A DNA stretch of 64,000 nucleotides, from positions 1,767,740 to 1,831,739 of the forward strand of contig NZ_CP016615.1 in the NCBI RefSeq assembly GCF_013377275.1, in the 5' to 3' direction. Each line of letters begins with the position of its first letter. The stretch's first letter is position 1. Made by a program: the position numbers and the translations under genes. The stretch comes from Vespertiliibacter pulmonis (GTDB taxonomy: Bacteria > Pseudomonadota > Gammaproteobacteria > Enterobacterales > Pasteurellaceae). Of the stretch, positions 50,218-56,605 are shown in pieces. The notes under the pieces are model-generated. The model was not told the origin of the DNA and searched no databases. It saw only the letters and a program-made list of their open reading frames with translations.

Positions 50218-50250
50218 AATAGGGCTAGTAATAATATTACTAGCCCTATT
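50218..50250. terminator. Terminator between fnr and hpt
   Basis: A 16-base perfect stem, AATAGGGCTAGTAATA with TATTACTAGCCCTATT, with only one unpaired central base in the DNA (a few in RNA), lies between convergent genes. Confidence 0.85.
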
Positions 50251-50282
50251 TACAAGCGATTACTTTATAAAAAATCTTGCAA

Positions 50283-50825
50283 TTACTCGTCAATGATCAC
50301 TTTTGCAATATAATCTAAATTACGATAATGCTGTGCATAATCAATCCCATAGCCTACAACGAATTCATCAGGAATCGCAAAACCAATCCATTCTACTGGC
50401 ACATCGACCTCACGGCGAGAAGGTTTATCTAATAATGTACAAATAGCAATCGATTTAGGCTCTCGCAATTTTAAAATATCTTTGACCTTACTTAAAGTAA
50501 AGCCTGTATCAATAATATCCTCTACTAACAATACATCTTTACCATAAATCTCGCCGTCTAAATCTTTTAAAATTTTTACATCACGGCTTGATTCTGTATT
50601 TACACCATAACTTGAGGCTGTTAAAAAATCGACCTCAACTGGGATTTTTAACTCACGCACTAAATCAGCCATAAACATAAAAGAACCTCGTAATAACCCT
50701 ACAACTACGAGATTCTTTCCGTGATTATGCTGATAATAATGATTAATTTCCTTCGCTAGCTCTTTAATACGTTGCTTAACATCATCAGGTGAAATCAATG
50801 TTTCAATATGGTGCTTCTTCATCAT
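50283..50825 (-). CDS. hpt: Hypoxanthine phosphoribosyltransferase (Hpt)
   Basis: Purine salvage enzyme forming IMP (and some GMP) from hypoxanthine and PRPP. It has 180 residues. The PRPP loop is [15 protein letters not shown]; the flexible loop [13 protein letters not shown] and the purine-specificity segment [17 protein letters not shown] are typical. ATGATG tandem start. A terminator hairpin lies about 40 bases upstream. Confidence 0.94.
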   Translation of the reverse strand: MMKKHHIETLISPDDVKQRIKELAKEINHYYQHNHGKNLVVVGLLRGSFMFMADLVRELKIPVEVDFLTASSYGVNTESSRDVKILKDLDGEIYGKDVLLVEDIIDTGFTLSKVKDILKLREPKSIAICTLLDKPSRREVDVPVEWIGFAIPDEFVVGYGIDYAQHYRNLDYIAKVIIDE

Positions 50826-50857
50826 CTACCCTTCTCACATAGACTAACTATTATAAT

Positions 50858-50886
50858 AAAAAAGCCTTAACCAAGTTGGTTAAGGC
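50858..50886 (-). terminator. Minus-strand terminator upstream of hpt, at the prophage edge
   Basis: Read on the minus strand, GCCTTAACCAA pairs with TTGGTTAAGGC and is followed by six T. It lies between the last phage-type gene (ending at 51046) and hpt. It could stop phage transcripts from entering hpt, or be the end of a small RNA or an hpt attenuator. Confidence 0.8.
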
Positions 50887-51045
50887 CTTCCTTCATTACT
50901 TGGTGCTCTGGGCGAGCAACTTAATACATTGTAAATCAATGCTTTATCACTTATATGGTGCAAATTTGGTATCAAGTATTTTTAAACTCTTATTTCATCG
51001 ACCAGCTTTTACTTAGAAGAATCATACTGAATTTTTAACAATAAA

Positions 51046-51381
51046 TCAATGCTCGCAACATTTACAGCACTCACTGTTTTCGTTGCTCGGGCAACCTAAA
51101 TCGTTAAAAGCTGATTGAGTAAATTCCCACTTTACACAACTTCCCATCGGGAATGCTTTGGCTGATGAACCATCTTTCCCACGCTCAATTTTGACTTCAT
51201 TACCAAAAGCATAGGCTTTAACTATTTCTGCTCCTGTTCCGTCATTGATTACCAAGTAAGTGTGATCTTCCCCCAACTTTTCGGCAAGCTCTCTCGCATT
51301 TGTGATAGGCAAGATACCATCTGTTGCATTTAGTTTTCCACTTAAACTAGTTGAATAACCATTTAACCATTTGTATTTCAT
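51046..51381 (-). CDS. Phage virion-associated protein, unknown, Cys-rich C-terminus
   Basis: 111 residues, starting directly at the stop of the gene at 51382. The N-terminal block with GILPITNARELAEKLGEDHTY and LVINDGTGAEIVKA resembles small beta-structured head or tail-fibre-associated phage proteins. The last 16 residues hold five cysteines (GCPSNENSECCKCCEH), suggesting metal binding or cross-linking. Last gene of the phage transcript before the terminator at 50858. Function not known. Confidence 0.7.
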   Translation of the reverse strand: MKYKWLNGYSTSLSGKLNATDGILPITNARELAEKLGEDHTYLVINDGTGAEIVKAYAFGNEVKIERGKDGSSAKAFPMGSCVKWEFTQSAFNDLGCPSNENSECCKCCEH

Positions 51382-51705
51382 TTAACACCCCAAACATTCA
51401 TTAGAAGTAAAGTAACCATTTTCATTGTTCCCCATATTGCACGCACAACCTATATGAATGGGTACACAAAAAGGTTTACAGCCATCAATACGAATAATGC
51501 CTTGATACCGTCCTTCTCTTGCCCTATACAATGCGTTATCCCACATAAACGTAACGGTATTTGCGTCCATTTCAAAAGCGGGATAAATAATCGTATCTCC
51601 CCCGCCTACTCGAGTGATTTCAATTGTTGCCTCTTTTGTATTACTACAATTTTCAATTTGAAATGTTGTTTTTGCGACCTTGCGATCAATTTGAATTGGT
51701 CTCAT
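51382..51705 (-). CDS. Phage structural-type protein, unknown, Cys-rich C-terminus
   Basis: 107 residues with a near-perfect ribosome site (AAGGAGG). Predicted to be mainly beta (KTTFQIENC, ATIEITRVGGGDTIIYPAF, YQGIIRIDGCKPFCVPIHIG). The C-terminal 30 residues contain CACNMGNNENGYFTSNECLGC-type cysteine spacing. It is placed between an ejection-like protein and another small Cys-rich protein, hence probably part of the virion. No named family recognised. Confidence 0.7.
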   Translation of the reverse strand: MRPIQIDRKVAKTTFQIENCSNTKEATIEITRVGGGDTIIYPAFEMDANTVTFMWDNALYRAREGRYQGIIRIDGCKPFCVPIHIGCACNMGNNENGYFTSNECLGC

Positions 51706-51714
51706 TTTGCCTCC

Positions 51715-52617
51715 TTAAGCACTTCCCCAAAATCCTGCTGATGACATTCCTGATACGCCCGCATTTAATGCCCCAAATGTAGCTCCATTCATATTTCCTA
51801 ATGCACCTCCAATAGCACTTAAACTCGATACGGAATTACTCCACCCTTCATAAGGATTGATACTTCCTGCTGCTGCAGCTGCTTGCTGTGCTGTTCTAAT
51901 TGCATTACTGCTTCCAGTTAATGCACCTTGAATTAATGAAGCCCACTTAAAGGACTCTTCACGATATTGTGATTCACGTTGATGTTTACGTTCTTCTTCA
52001 AAACGAATAGCTGAATTAGTAGCTAGCACTGCTGCTTTTGCTTCTGCAATTTGCAACTGGCGTAATGCCGTGCGAGTTGCCCCAACACAATGAATATTAC
52101 TTTCACGGCGTACTTTATCTCTTGCTCGAGCAAATTCACTGCGTGCATTGACAATAGCTCGATTTTTTGCCGTTTCATAATCTACGACATACTGCCTTGA
52201 ACTCAAATCTGCCAACATGCTTGCTTCAACTGGTTTTCCATTCTGCTCCCAATGATCAAATAATTTATCGGCTTTATCTCGTTGGTTATGCCATATTTCA
52301 TCAAAACGACGTTGTGCTTGTTTAGCAATATCGTGCTGTTTATCGGCAATGTAAAATGAAGCAGCCTGTTGAATTAGTGCGATTATCATATTCATACGAG
52401 CATTTTCTTTCACCGCATTAAAGTATTTACACGCATAATCGGACATGGCCAATGCTCTTGCTTTTGCAGAAGCATCTGTTAATTTTTCCTTAGACGCTGG
52501 AAGTTTCTCAATCTCCTCTTTTATTTTGTTACAATCAACTTCACCTGCTGTTGCATACAGAATAGCAGCACCTGCTGCGACTGTTCCTGCCGCTGCAATT
52601 AGTCCTTCATCTGCCAT
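51715..52617 (-). CDS. Phage internal/ejection-like protein
   Basis: 300 residues with an Ala/Gly-rich hydrophobic N-terminus (GLIAAAGTVAAGAAILYATA), a long helical middle rich in Lys/Arg/Glu (about residues 60-230), and a Gly/Ser/Ala-rich flexible end (SSLSAIGGALGNMNGATFGALN). This composition is typical of internal virion proteins that podoviruses inject with DNA. No enzymatic motif seen. Nine bases upstream of the next gene, so in one operon with the two small Cys-rich proteins. Confidence 0.7.
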   Translation of the reverse strand: MADEGLIAAAGTVAAGAAILYATAGEVDCNKIKEEIEKLPASKEKLTDASAKARALAMSDYACKYFNAVKENARMNMIIALIQQAASFYIADKQHDIAKQAQRRFDEIWHNQRDKADKLFDHWEQNGKPVEASMLADLSSRQYVVDYETAKNRAIVNARSEFARARDKVRRESNIHCVGATRTALRQLQIAEAKAAVLATNSAIRFEEERKHQRESQYREESFKWASLIQGALTGSSNAIRTAQQAAAAAGSINPYEGWSNSVSSLSAIGGALGNMNGATFGALNAGVSGMSSAGFWGSA

Positions 52618-52664
52618 AATTAAATCTCCTCATTCAAATAATGTAAGTACAAGTAATGAGCTTT

Positions 52665-52835
52665 CTAAATATATTCTCCAAACTGGTTGATCAACTCTTT
52701 AACAAAGTCATCTTGCTGTTTAGTAGAATAAGGATTGTAAAGCGATTTATACTTTTGATAGAGGGCTTGTTTATTACTCTCTTTATCTGATTTATCTCGT
52801 AGTTCTTCAATTTCTTTTTCATAGGGGTTTGCCAT
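52665..52835 (-). CDS. Small phage protein, unknown (56 aa)
   Basis: A 56-residue acidic helical protein (MANPYEKEIEELRDKSDKES...KELINQFGEYI) with a strong AAGGAG ribosome site seven bases before the ATG. It heads the transcript of the ejection-like and Cys-rich genes, just after the Ant terminator. No family recognised. Confidence 0.7.
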   Translation of the reverse strand: MANPYEKEIEELRDKSDKESNKQALYQKYKSLYNPYSTKQQDDFVKELINQFGEYI

Positions 52836-52857
52836 AATTCTCCTTATTTTAGGTATA

Positions 52858-52890
52858 AAAAAACCGCCTGTAACTTTCGCTACAAGCGGT
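52858..52890 (-). terminator. Terminator after the Ant gene, built on an uptake signal
   Basis: On the minus strand ACCGCTTGTA pairs imperfectly with TTACAGGCGGT and is followed by seven T. The ACCGCTTGT arm is a full Actinobacillus-type uptake signal. Confidence 0.82.
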
Positions 52891-52902
52891 GGGTTAATCT
52901 AT

Positions 52903-53784
52903 TTAATTTGCAATTCGTTTTGGTTCTTCAAGTAAGCTCAACATTCCTTTGACGAACATAATTCGTTCGCTTTTGGCTTGAATGTATTTGCGAGCTTTTG
53001 CCAAAGCTTGGTGAGTAGGTTCGTTCAAGTTGTAGATATGATAACCTCCTAGCTCTTTGTCAATTTCTCGTCCGATATGTGGAGCGTTATTCCGTATCTT
53101 TTCACCCATATCGTAAGCTCCATTAAGAGAATGAAAGAGATTAACGATAATATGCAATGCTTCTTCTTCTTTTATCGTGCAATTATTTAGTTGTTTAGGT
53201 TCATCAATAATCAACTCACCTTCTAAACAAAGTTTATGAACATACTCTACTGCCATTGGCAACTGCTCTGATGTAAGTTCTTCGATTGATTGCACATTAA
53301 AACGCTGATGTACTAAATGATAGGCTTCAGAATAAATTAGCCCTTTTTTACTTACAAGCATATTTACGGCATCTCGTAACCCCGTTCTTTCATCTACTGT
53401 GGTTTTATTTTCATATTTGCCTGTTTTGCGAATTGTTGGTAAAACTTCTGCTGTTACCCATTTTCTAAAACTGTGTGGGATAGAACCTTTTTTAACTGCA
53501 TCACGGCAACGTAAGATCAAAGTGTACATTCCACTTTCGGAAACTATGCTCATTTCTTGCTGTCCGCCATGGGTGTAAATTAAACTTACTCCCTTCTCAT
53601 CATCATCTAAGGCTAGTAAGGACATTCTTGAGTTACTTAAACCAAGAGCATCACAGAGATCCCTAGCGACAAACCAAGGCTCCCTATTGATAACTAAAGT
53701 ACGAATTTCACTTTTATCAAATTTGAAAGTTGAAAATTCAGCCTGAATTTGAGTTTTTTGAGTTTGTATAGTATGATTATTCAT
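52903..53784 (-). CDS. Phage antirepressor, BRO-N / P22 Ant-like
   Basis: 293 residues. The N-terminal half is a BRO-N domain ([64 protein letters not shown]). The C-terminal half is helical and resembles the C-terminal region of P22-type antirepressors. Such proteins bind phage repressors and lift lysogeny. It follows an Arc-like gene on the same strand and is closed by a terminator, as arc-ant in P22 immI. The repressor divergent from this pair is the likely target. Confidence 0.85.
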   Translation of the reverse strand: MNNHTIQTQKTQIQAEFSTFKFDKSEIRTLVINREPWFVARDLCDALGLSNSRMSLLALDDDEKGVSLIYTHGGQQEMSIVSESGMYTLILRCRDAVKKGSIPHSFRKWVTAEVLPTIRKTGKYENKTTVDERTGLRDAVNMLVSKKGLIYSEAYHLVHQRFNVQSIEELTSEQLPMAVEYVHKLCLEGELIIDEPKQLNNCTIKEEEALHIIVNLFHSLNGAYDMGEKIRNNAPHIGREIDKELGGYHIYNLNEPTHQALAKARKYIQAKSERIMFVKGMLSLLEEPKRIAN

Positions 53785-53854
53785 AGAAATTTCCTTTCTA
53801 AGGTTGGATTTTTCATTCTAAGCCTCAACAGTTGCCGCTGGTGAGGCTTTTCCA

Positions 53855-54013
53855 TTATTGAGTATTAGCTTGGTCCTTTTGCATGCTCTCTTCCAATAAA
53901 TACTGTAATTCTTTTGTAAAACTGCGGTAGTTTTCTTTTCCCTTCGCTTTAACCCATTCAACCAATTCTATTGGTAATTGAGCAGAAACGTGTTTTCTTT
54001 CTTGGATATTCAT
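53855..54013 (-). CDS. Arc-like ribbon-helix-helix DNA-binding protein
   Basis: With the start at 54013 (AGAGGA upstream) it has 52 residues: an N-terminal strand ERKHVSAQLP, helix IELVEWVKAKGK, the turn, and helix RSFTKELQYLLEESMQKD, the Arc/MetJ ribbon-helix-helix fold. An upstream start at 54067 would add 18 residues and lies inside the operator. In P22, Arc shuts down ant transcription; the position just before an Ant gene suggests the same. Confidence 0.82.
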   Translation of the reverse strand: MNIQERKHVSAQLPIELVEWVKAKGKENYRSFTKELQYLLEESMQKDQANTQ

Positions 54014-54058
54014 AATTTTGTCCTCTTTATAAAATTGTGATAATATCAGCTTATAAAA

Positions 54059-54079
54059 CTTGTTCATCTAATGAACAAG
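54059..54079. promoter_or_regulatory. Palindromic operator candidate between arc-like gene and repressor
   Basis: CTTGTTCAT-cta-ATGAACAAG is a perfect nine-base inverted repeat midway between the divergent starts at 54013 and 54122. A second smaller palindrome, TGATA-a-TATCA, lies at 54038-54048. These are the obvious sites for the S24-type repressor and/or Arc. TATTAT near 54085 could be the repressor -10 box. Confidence 0.7.
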
Positions 54080-54121
54080 AGTGATATTATACAAGTTAAA
54101 AGTTTATTACAAGTGATTTTT

Positions 54122-54727
54122 ATGAAAAAAGAAGAAACTTTACCATTTAAAATTCTATTTAAGCAAAAGCGGACTGAATTAGGTTATACACAGAAAGACG
54201 TTGCCGAGAGAACGAATACTAGCCCTACGCTCATTTCTAAATATGAAAAAGGACTTGCAAAGCCACGTATTGAGACAGCAAAGCGAATCGCTGAACTGCT
54301 TAAAATTGACCTAACCACACTCATTGAGTCTTTAACACAAGAAGAGGTTTACCTAACTAAAATTCCATTCTACCTAACAGAATTCGATGAAGATGAATTT
54401 TTATATATCCCAAATACTCTATTACCAAATAATGTCAGCCCTTCTAATTTCCTTGCTTATAAATATCAAGGTAATTCAATGGAGCCTATACTACAACATG
54501 GAGATACGCTTATTGTAAACACAACGTATGACATGAATGATAACTGTTTTAATAAAGATATTTTTTTAGTTATGACCGATGATAATGTCTATACTAGACA
54601 TATCGCTGTAGGAGATAAAAATAACTTTATTATCTATGCATCCAATAATATGTATCAATCATTTGAAATATCTCATCAACGCATTGAGATTATTGGAAAA
54701 GTAATTTGGCGTAGTGGCTTCATTTAA
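54122..54727 (+). CDS. Prophage repressor, XRE helix-turn-helix plus S24-like domain
   Basis: With ATG 54122 it has 201 residues. The N-terminal HTH is clear (GYTQKDVAERTNTSPTLISKYE). The C-terminal half has the S24/LexA-like fold with YQGNSMEP (Ser119 in the nucleophile position) and GDTLIVN. The expected catalytic lysine in the VKRL-type strand is replaced: here VYTRH places Thr158/Arg159. No Ala-Gly or Cys-Gly cleavage site is present in the linker. The repressor may therefore not self-cleave with RecA, making Ant the likely inducer. The ATG at 54071 is part of the operator and is an unlikely start. Confidence 0.85.
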   Translation: MKKEETLPFKILFKQKRTELGYTQKDVAERTNTSPTLISKYEKGLAKPRIETAKRIAELLKIDLTTLIESLTQEEVYLTKIPFYLTEFDEDEFLYIPNTLLPNNVSPSNFLAYKYQGNSMEPILQHGDTLIVNTTYDMNDNCFNKDIFLVMTDDNVYTRHIAVGDKNNFIIYASNNMYQSFEISHQRIEIIGKVIWRSGFI

Positions 54728-54810
54728 AATGCCATCAACAACACAAGCAAAACAATGTGCGACTGAATATATTGAAATAAAGCCCCTAAATATAGGGACT
54801 TAAAATTTAT

Positions 54811-55473
54811 CTATTTACCTCTCATAATTTTATTACAGCTCTGTATTATGTAAATGTTAGTTGCATTGGGTTTCATTGCCCGCAGCTCTCTCTGACATTG
54901 ATTATAAGGATCTGAATATCTATAATACCAAATAGCTATAATTACACCAATAATAACGATAAGAACACTAATCACTATTGGGTTTATTAATATTTCAGAG
55001 CATTTCATTGCTTTAATCCTATCATATAAATTAGTAAGATTTACCTTGTTATTTTTTGCATACCACGTTGGTTTTAGAACTTTATAACTCAAAAAAATAT
55101 TCTCTGTTCCAGTCCAGAGATACCAAAATAATAGTAAAAAAACAAAACCCACAATGCTAGAAAAATCTTTTATTTCTTTATATGAATGGAAATAATTTAA
55201 TGAGAAATACTTCATTTTATATACTATAATTTGAGGAAGAAATTGTATTATTGCAGCACTCAGAAAGAATATAGATAAAAAATTAATCCAAAATGCTATT
55301 TTGTTTTTTATAACAGTTAAATAAATAATAAAGAAAATAAGTGCTAAAAATAAATGAAATTTTATATCACCTCTTCCACCTTCATAAATAACATACATCA
55401 ACCCCAAAAAATTTATAGGAAGTAAAAAATATGCCCAAATCCTATAAAACCAACGATAGAATACAGGTTTCAC
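54811..55473 (-). CDS. Prophage membrane protein, candidate superinfection-exclusion factor
   Basis: 220 residues with about five hydrophobic segments (FLLPINFLGLMYVIY, FLALIFFIIYL, WINFLSIFFLSAAI, FVFLLLFWYLW, PIVISVLIVIIGVIIAIWY) and basic loops; the C-terminal tail is polar with two cysteines. AT-rich even for the prophage. No family recognised. It lies in the immunity cassette next to repressor, Arc and Ant; P22 immI carries the inner-membrane exclusion gene sieA in the corresponding area. Exclusion of other phages is inference from location and topology. Confidence 0.7.
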   Translation of the reverse strand: MKPVFYRWFYRIWAYFLLPINFLGLMYVIYEGGRGDIKFHLFLALIFFIIYLTVIKNKIAFWINFLSIFFLSAAIIQFLPQIIVYKMKYFSLNYFHSYKEIKDFSSIVGFVFLLLFWYLWTGTENIFLSYKVLKPTWYAKNNKVNLTNLYDRIKAMKCSEILINPIVISVLIVIIGVIIAIWYYRYSDPYNQCQRELRAMKPNATNIYIIQSCNKIMRGK

Positions 55474-55540
55474 TTATTATCTCCCCAATGATCCAACCCT
55501 CATACCAAACTGCTTTTATTCTATCCAAAATTTAGACAAA

Positions 55541-55568
55541 AGAAAACCGCCTAATGTTATGGGCGGTT
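55541..55568 (-). terminator. Minus-strand terminator between the 142-aa and membrane-protein genes
   Basis: On the minus strand AACCGCC pairs with GGCGGTT over ten bases and is followed by TTC TTTTG-type T-rich sequence. It ends the transcript of the two genes at 55578-56524. Confidence 0.75.
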
Positions 55569-55577
55569 GGTGTGGTC

Positions 55578-56006
55578 TTAAACTCTATCTCGCATTGGAT
55601 TAGTTTGTATATCTACATCAGGAAATGGAATATGCTTTGGTGAATAAGCCAAAATATAGATCTCATCATCACTTAATTTTTGATAATGAATAACCGCAGA
55701 TGAAGTTAAGCCTTTAATATTCCACTCTAAATGGCAAGTATATATAGCGTGGTTATTAGCTCTATATGGCCCAGAATGGTAATGCCAACAGTGATGAATT
55801 TTATACCACGCTGCATCAGGAATTTCATTACCCTTATTATCTTGCCAAGAGGTTTTATTTTTACCTTTCAACGGTAAGTCTTTCTCCACGCATTCAATAA
55901 AATCAAGCAACATCTCAATTTGAGGGTCATCAAAATAGGGCAGATCCCTAAAATATTCCTCATCTAACTCACCTGATTGAAATTGCGGAGAAAGTATAAC
56001 TTTCAT
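55578..56006 (-). CDS. Unknown prophage protein (142 aa)
   Basis: 142 residues. Acidic N-terminal half (QSGELDEEYFRDLPYFDDPQIEMLLDFIE) and a His/Trp/Tyr-rich C-terminal half (WYKIHHCWHYHSGPYR, CHLEWNIKG, IYILAYSPKHIPFPD). The compact size, the strand pattern before YILAYSPKH and coupling (TAATG) to an upstream gene resemble toxin-type layout, but no catalytic motif is certain. No family recognised. Confidence 0.65.
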   Translation of the reverse strand: MKVILSPQFQSGELDEEYFRDLPYFDDPQIEMLLDFIECVEKDLPLKGKNKTSWQDNKGNEIPDAAWYKIHHCWHYHSGPYRANNHAIYTCHLEWNIKGLTSSAVIHYQKLSDDEIYILAYSPKHIPFPDVDIQTNPMRDRV

Positions 56007-56524
56007 TATACTCTCCTGTTTGCTAAGAGTTGCTTACGTTTTTCCTCACGAGAAAATCTCCCATCAAAAACTAGACCTGTATCTGGATTACCTGTGTACA
56101 ATCTGCCATTTAAAACATCTTCGGCTCGTTTTTGATATTCGCAGGCTTTAAATAAATAAGTAATTTTATTTAATGTAGATTCAAATGCCGCTAATATTTC
56201 TGATAGCTCGCTTTTCTCTTCCGCATACGGCTTGCTCTGAAATAATAATGTCGCCGAGTCTTTAAACATACTCATCCATTCTATATGTTGAGATCGTTTA
56301 AAAATTTCATTATAACGAGAGGCAAGTTGATACAAGGCAAATAAGGCTCTTTCTGCCATAAATACACGGCTAGTTAATTCCGTAATATCAACATCTGAGG
56401 CTAGTTCTTCCGTAGTAAGAATATGACGAATACTTTCATATTGTGCAACAGTGTTTGAGTTAATAGGTTGTGCAATAGCAACAGCAGACGCTATGGCTGA
56501 ACTGACTAATCCTAATGAAGACAT
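56006..56524 (-). CDS. Unknown prophage protein (172 aa)
   Basis: 172 residues, predicted mostly helical after a short hydrophobic start (GLVSSAIASAVAIAQ). Middle segment MAERALFALYQLASRYNEIF and a basic end (FSREEKRKQLLANRRV). Its stop overlaps the start of the 142-aa gene. It lies 80 bases downstream of the giant polyvalent gene across a hairpin. No family recognised; could be a virion-associated or regulatory partner of its neighbour. Confidence 0.65.
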   Translation of the reverse strand: MSSLGLVSSAIASAVAIAQPINSNTVAQYESIRHILTTEELASDVDITELTSRVFMAERALFALYQLASRYNEIFKRSQHIEWMSMFKDSATLLFQSKPYAEEKSELSEILAAFESTLNKITYLFKACEYQKRAEDVLNGRLYTGNPDTGLVFDGRFSREEKRKQLLANRRV

Positions 56525-56577
56525 AATTTCCCCCTATCACAAGCCTTTATTGTTACATAATTTGAACTAAGTAGCAA

Positions 56578-56597
56578 ACCGCACCCAAAAGTGCGGT
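56578..56597 (-). terminator. Hairpin after the polyvalent gene containing an H. influenzae-type uptake signal
   Basis: ACCGCAC and GTGCGGT pair over six bases. The right arm reads AAAAGTGCGGT, which contains AAGTGCGGT, the core uptake signal of the Haemophilus influenzae clade and not of this genome. It ends the giant gene on the minus strand; the T-tract is weak (TTTGC). Confidence 0.75.
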
Positions 56598-56605
56598 CTG
56601 TTATT

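Noticed and set aside
50860..50900. Leader peptide MKEGLNQLG on the minus strand before hpt
   Set aside because: Only nine codons, entirely within the terminator stem, no ribosome site and no codon bias suggesting attenuation.
54071..54121. Upstream ATG 54071 as repressor start
   Set aside because: It forms one arm of a perfect palindrome and would add 17 residues not typical of XRE repressors.
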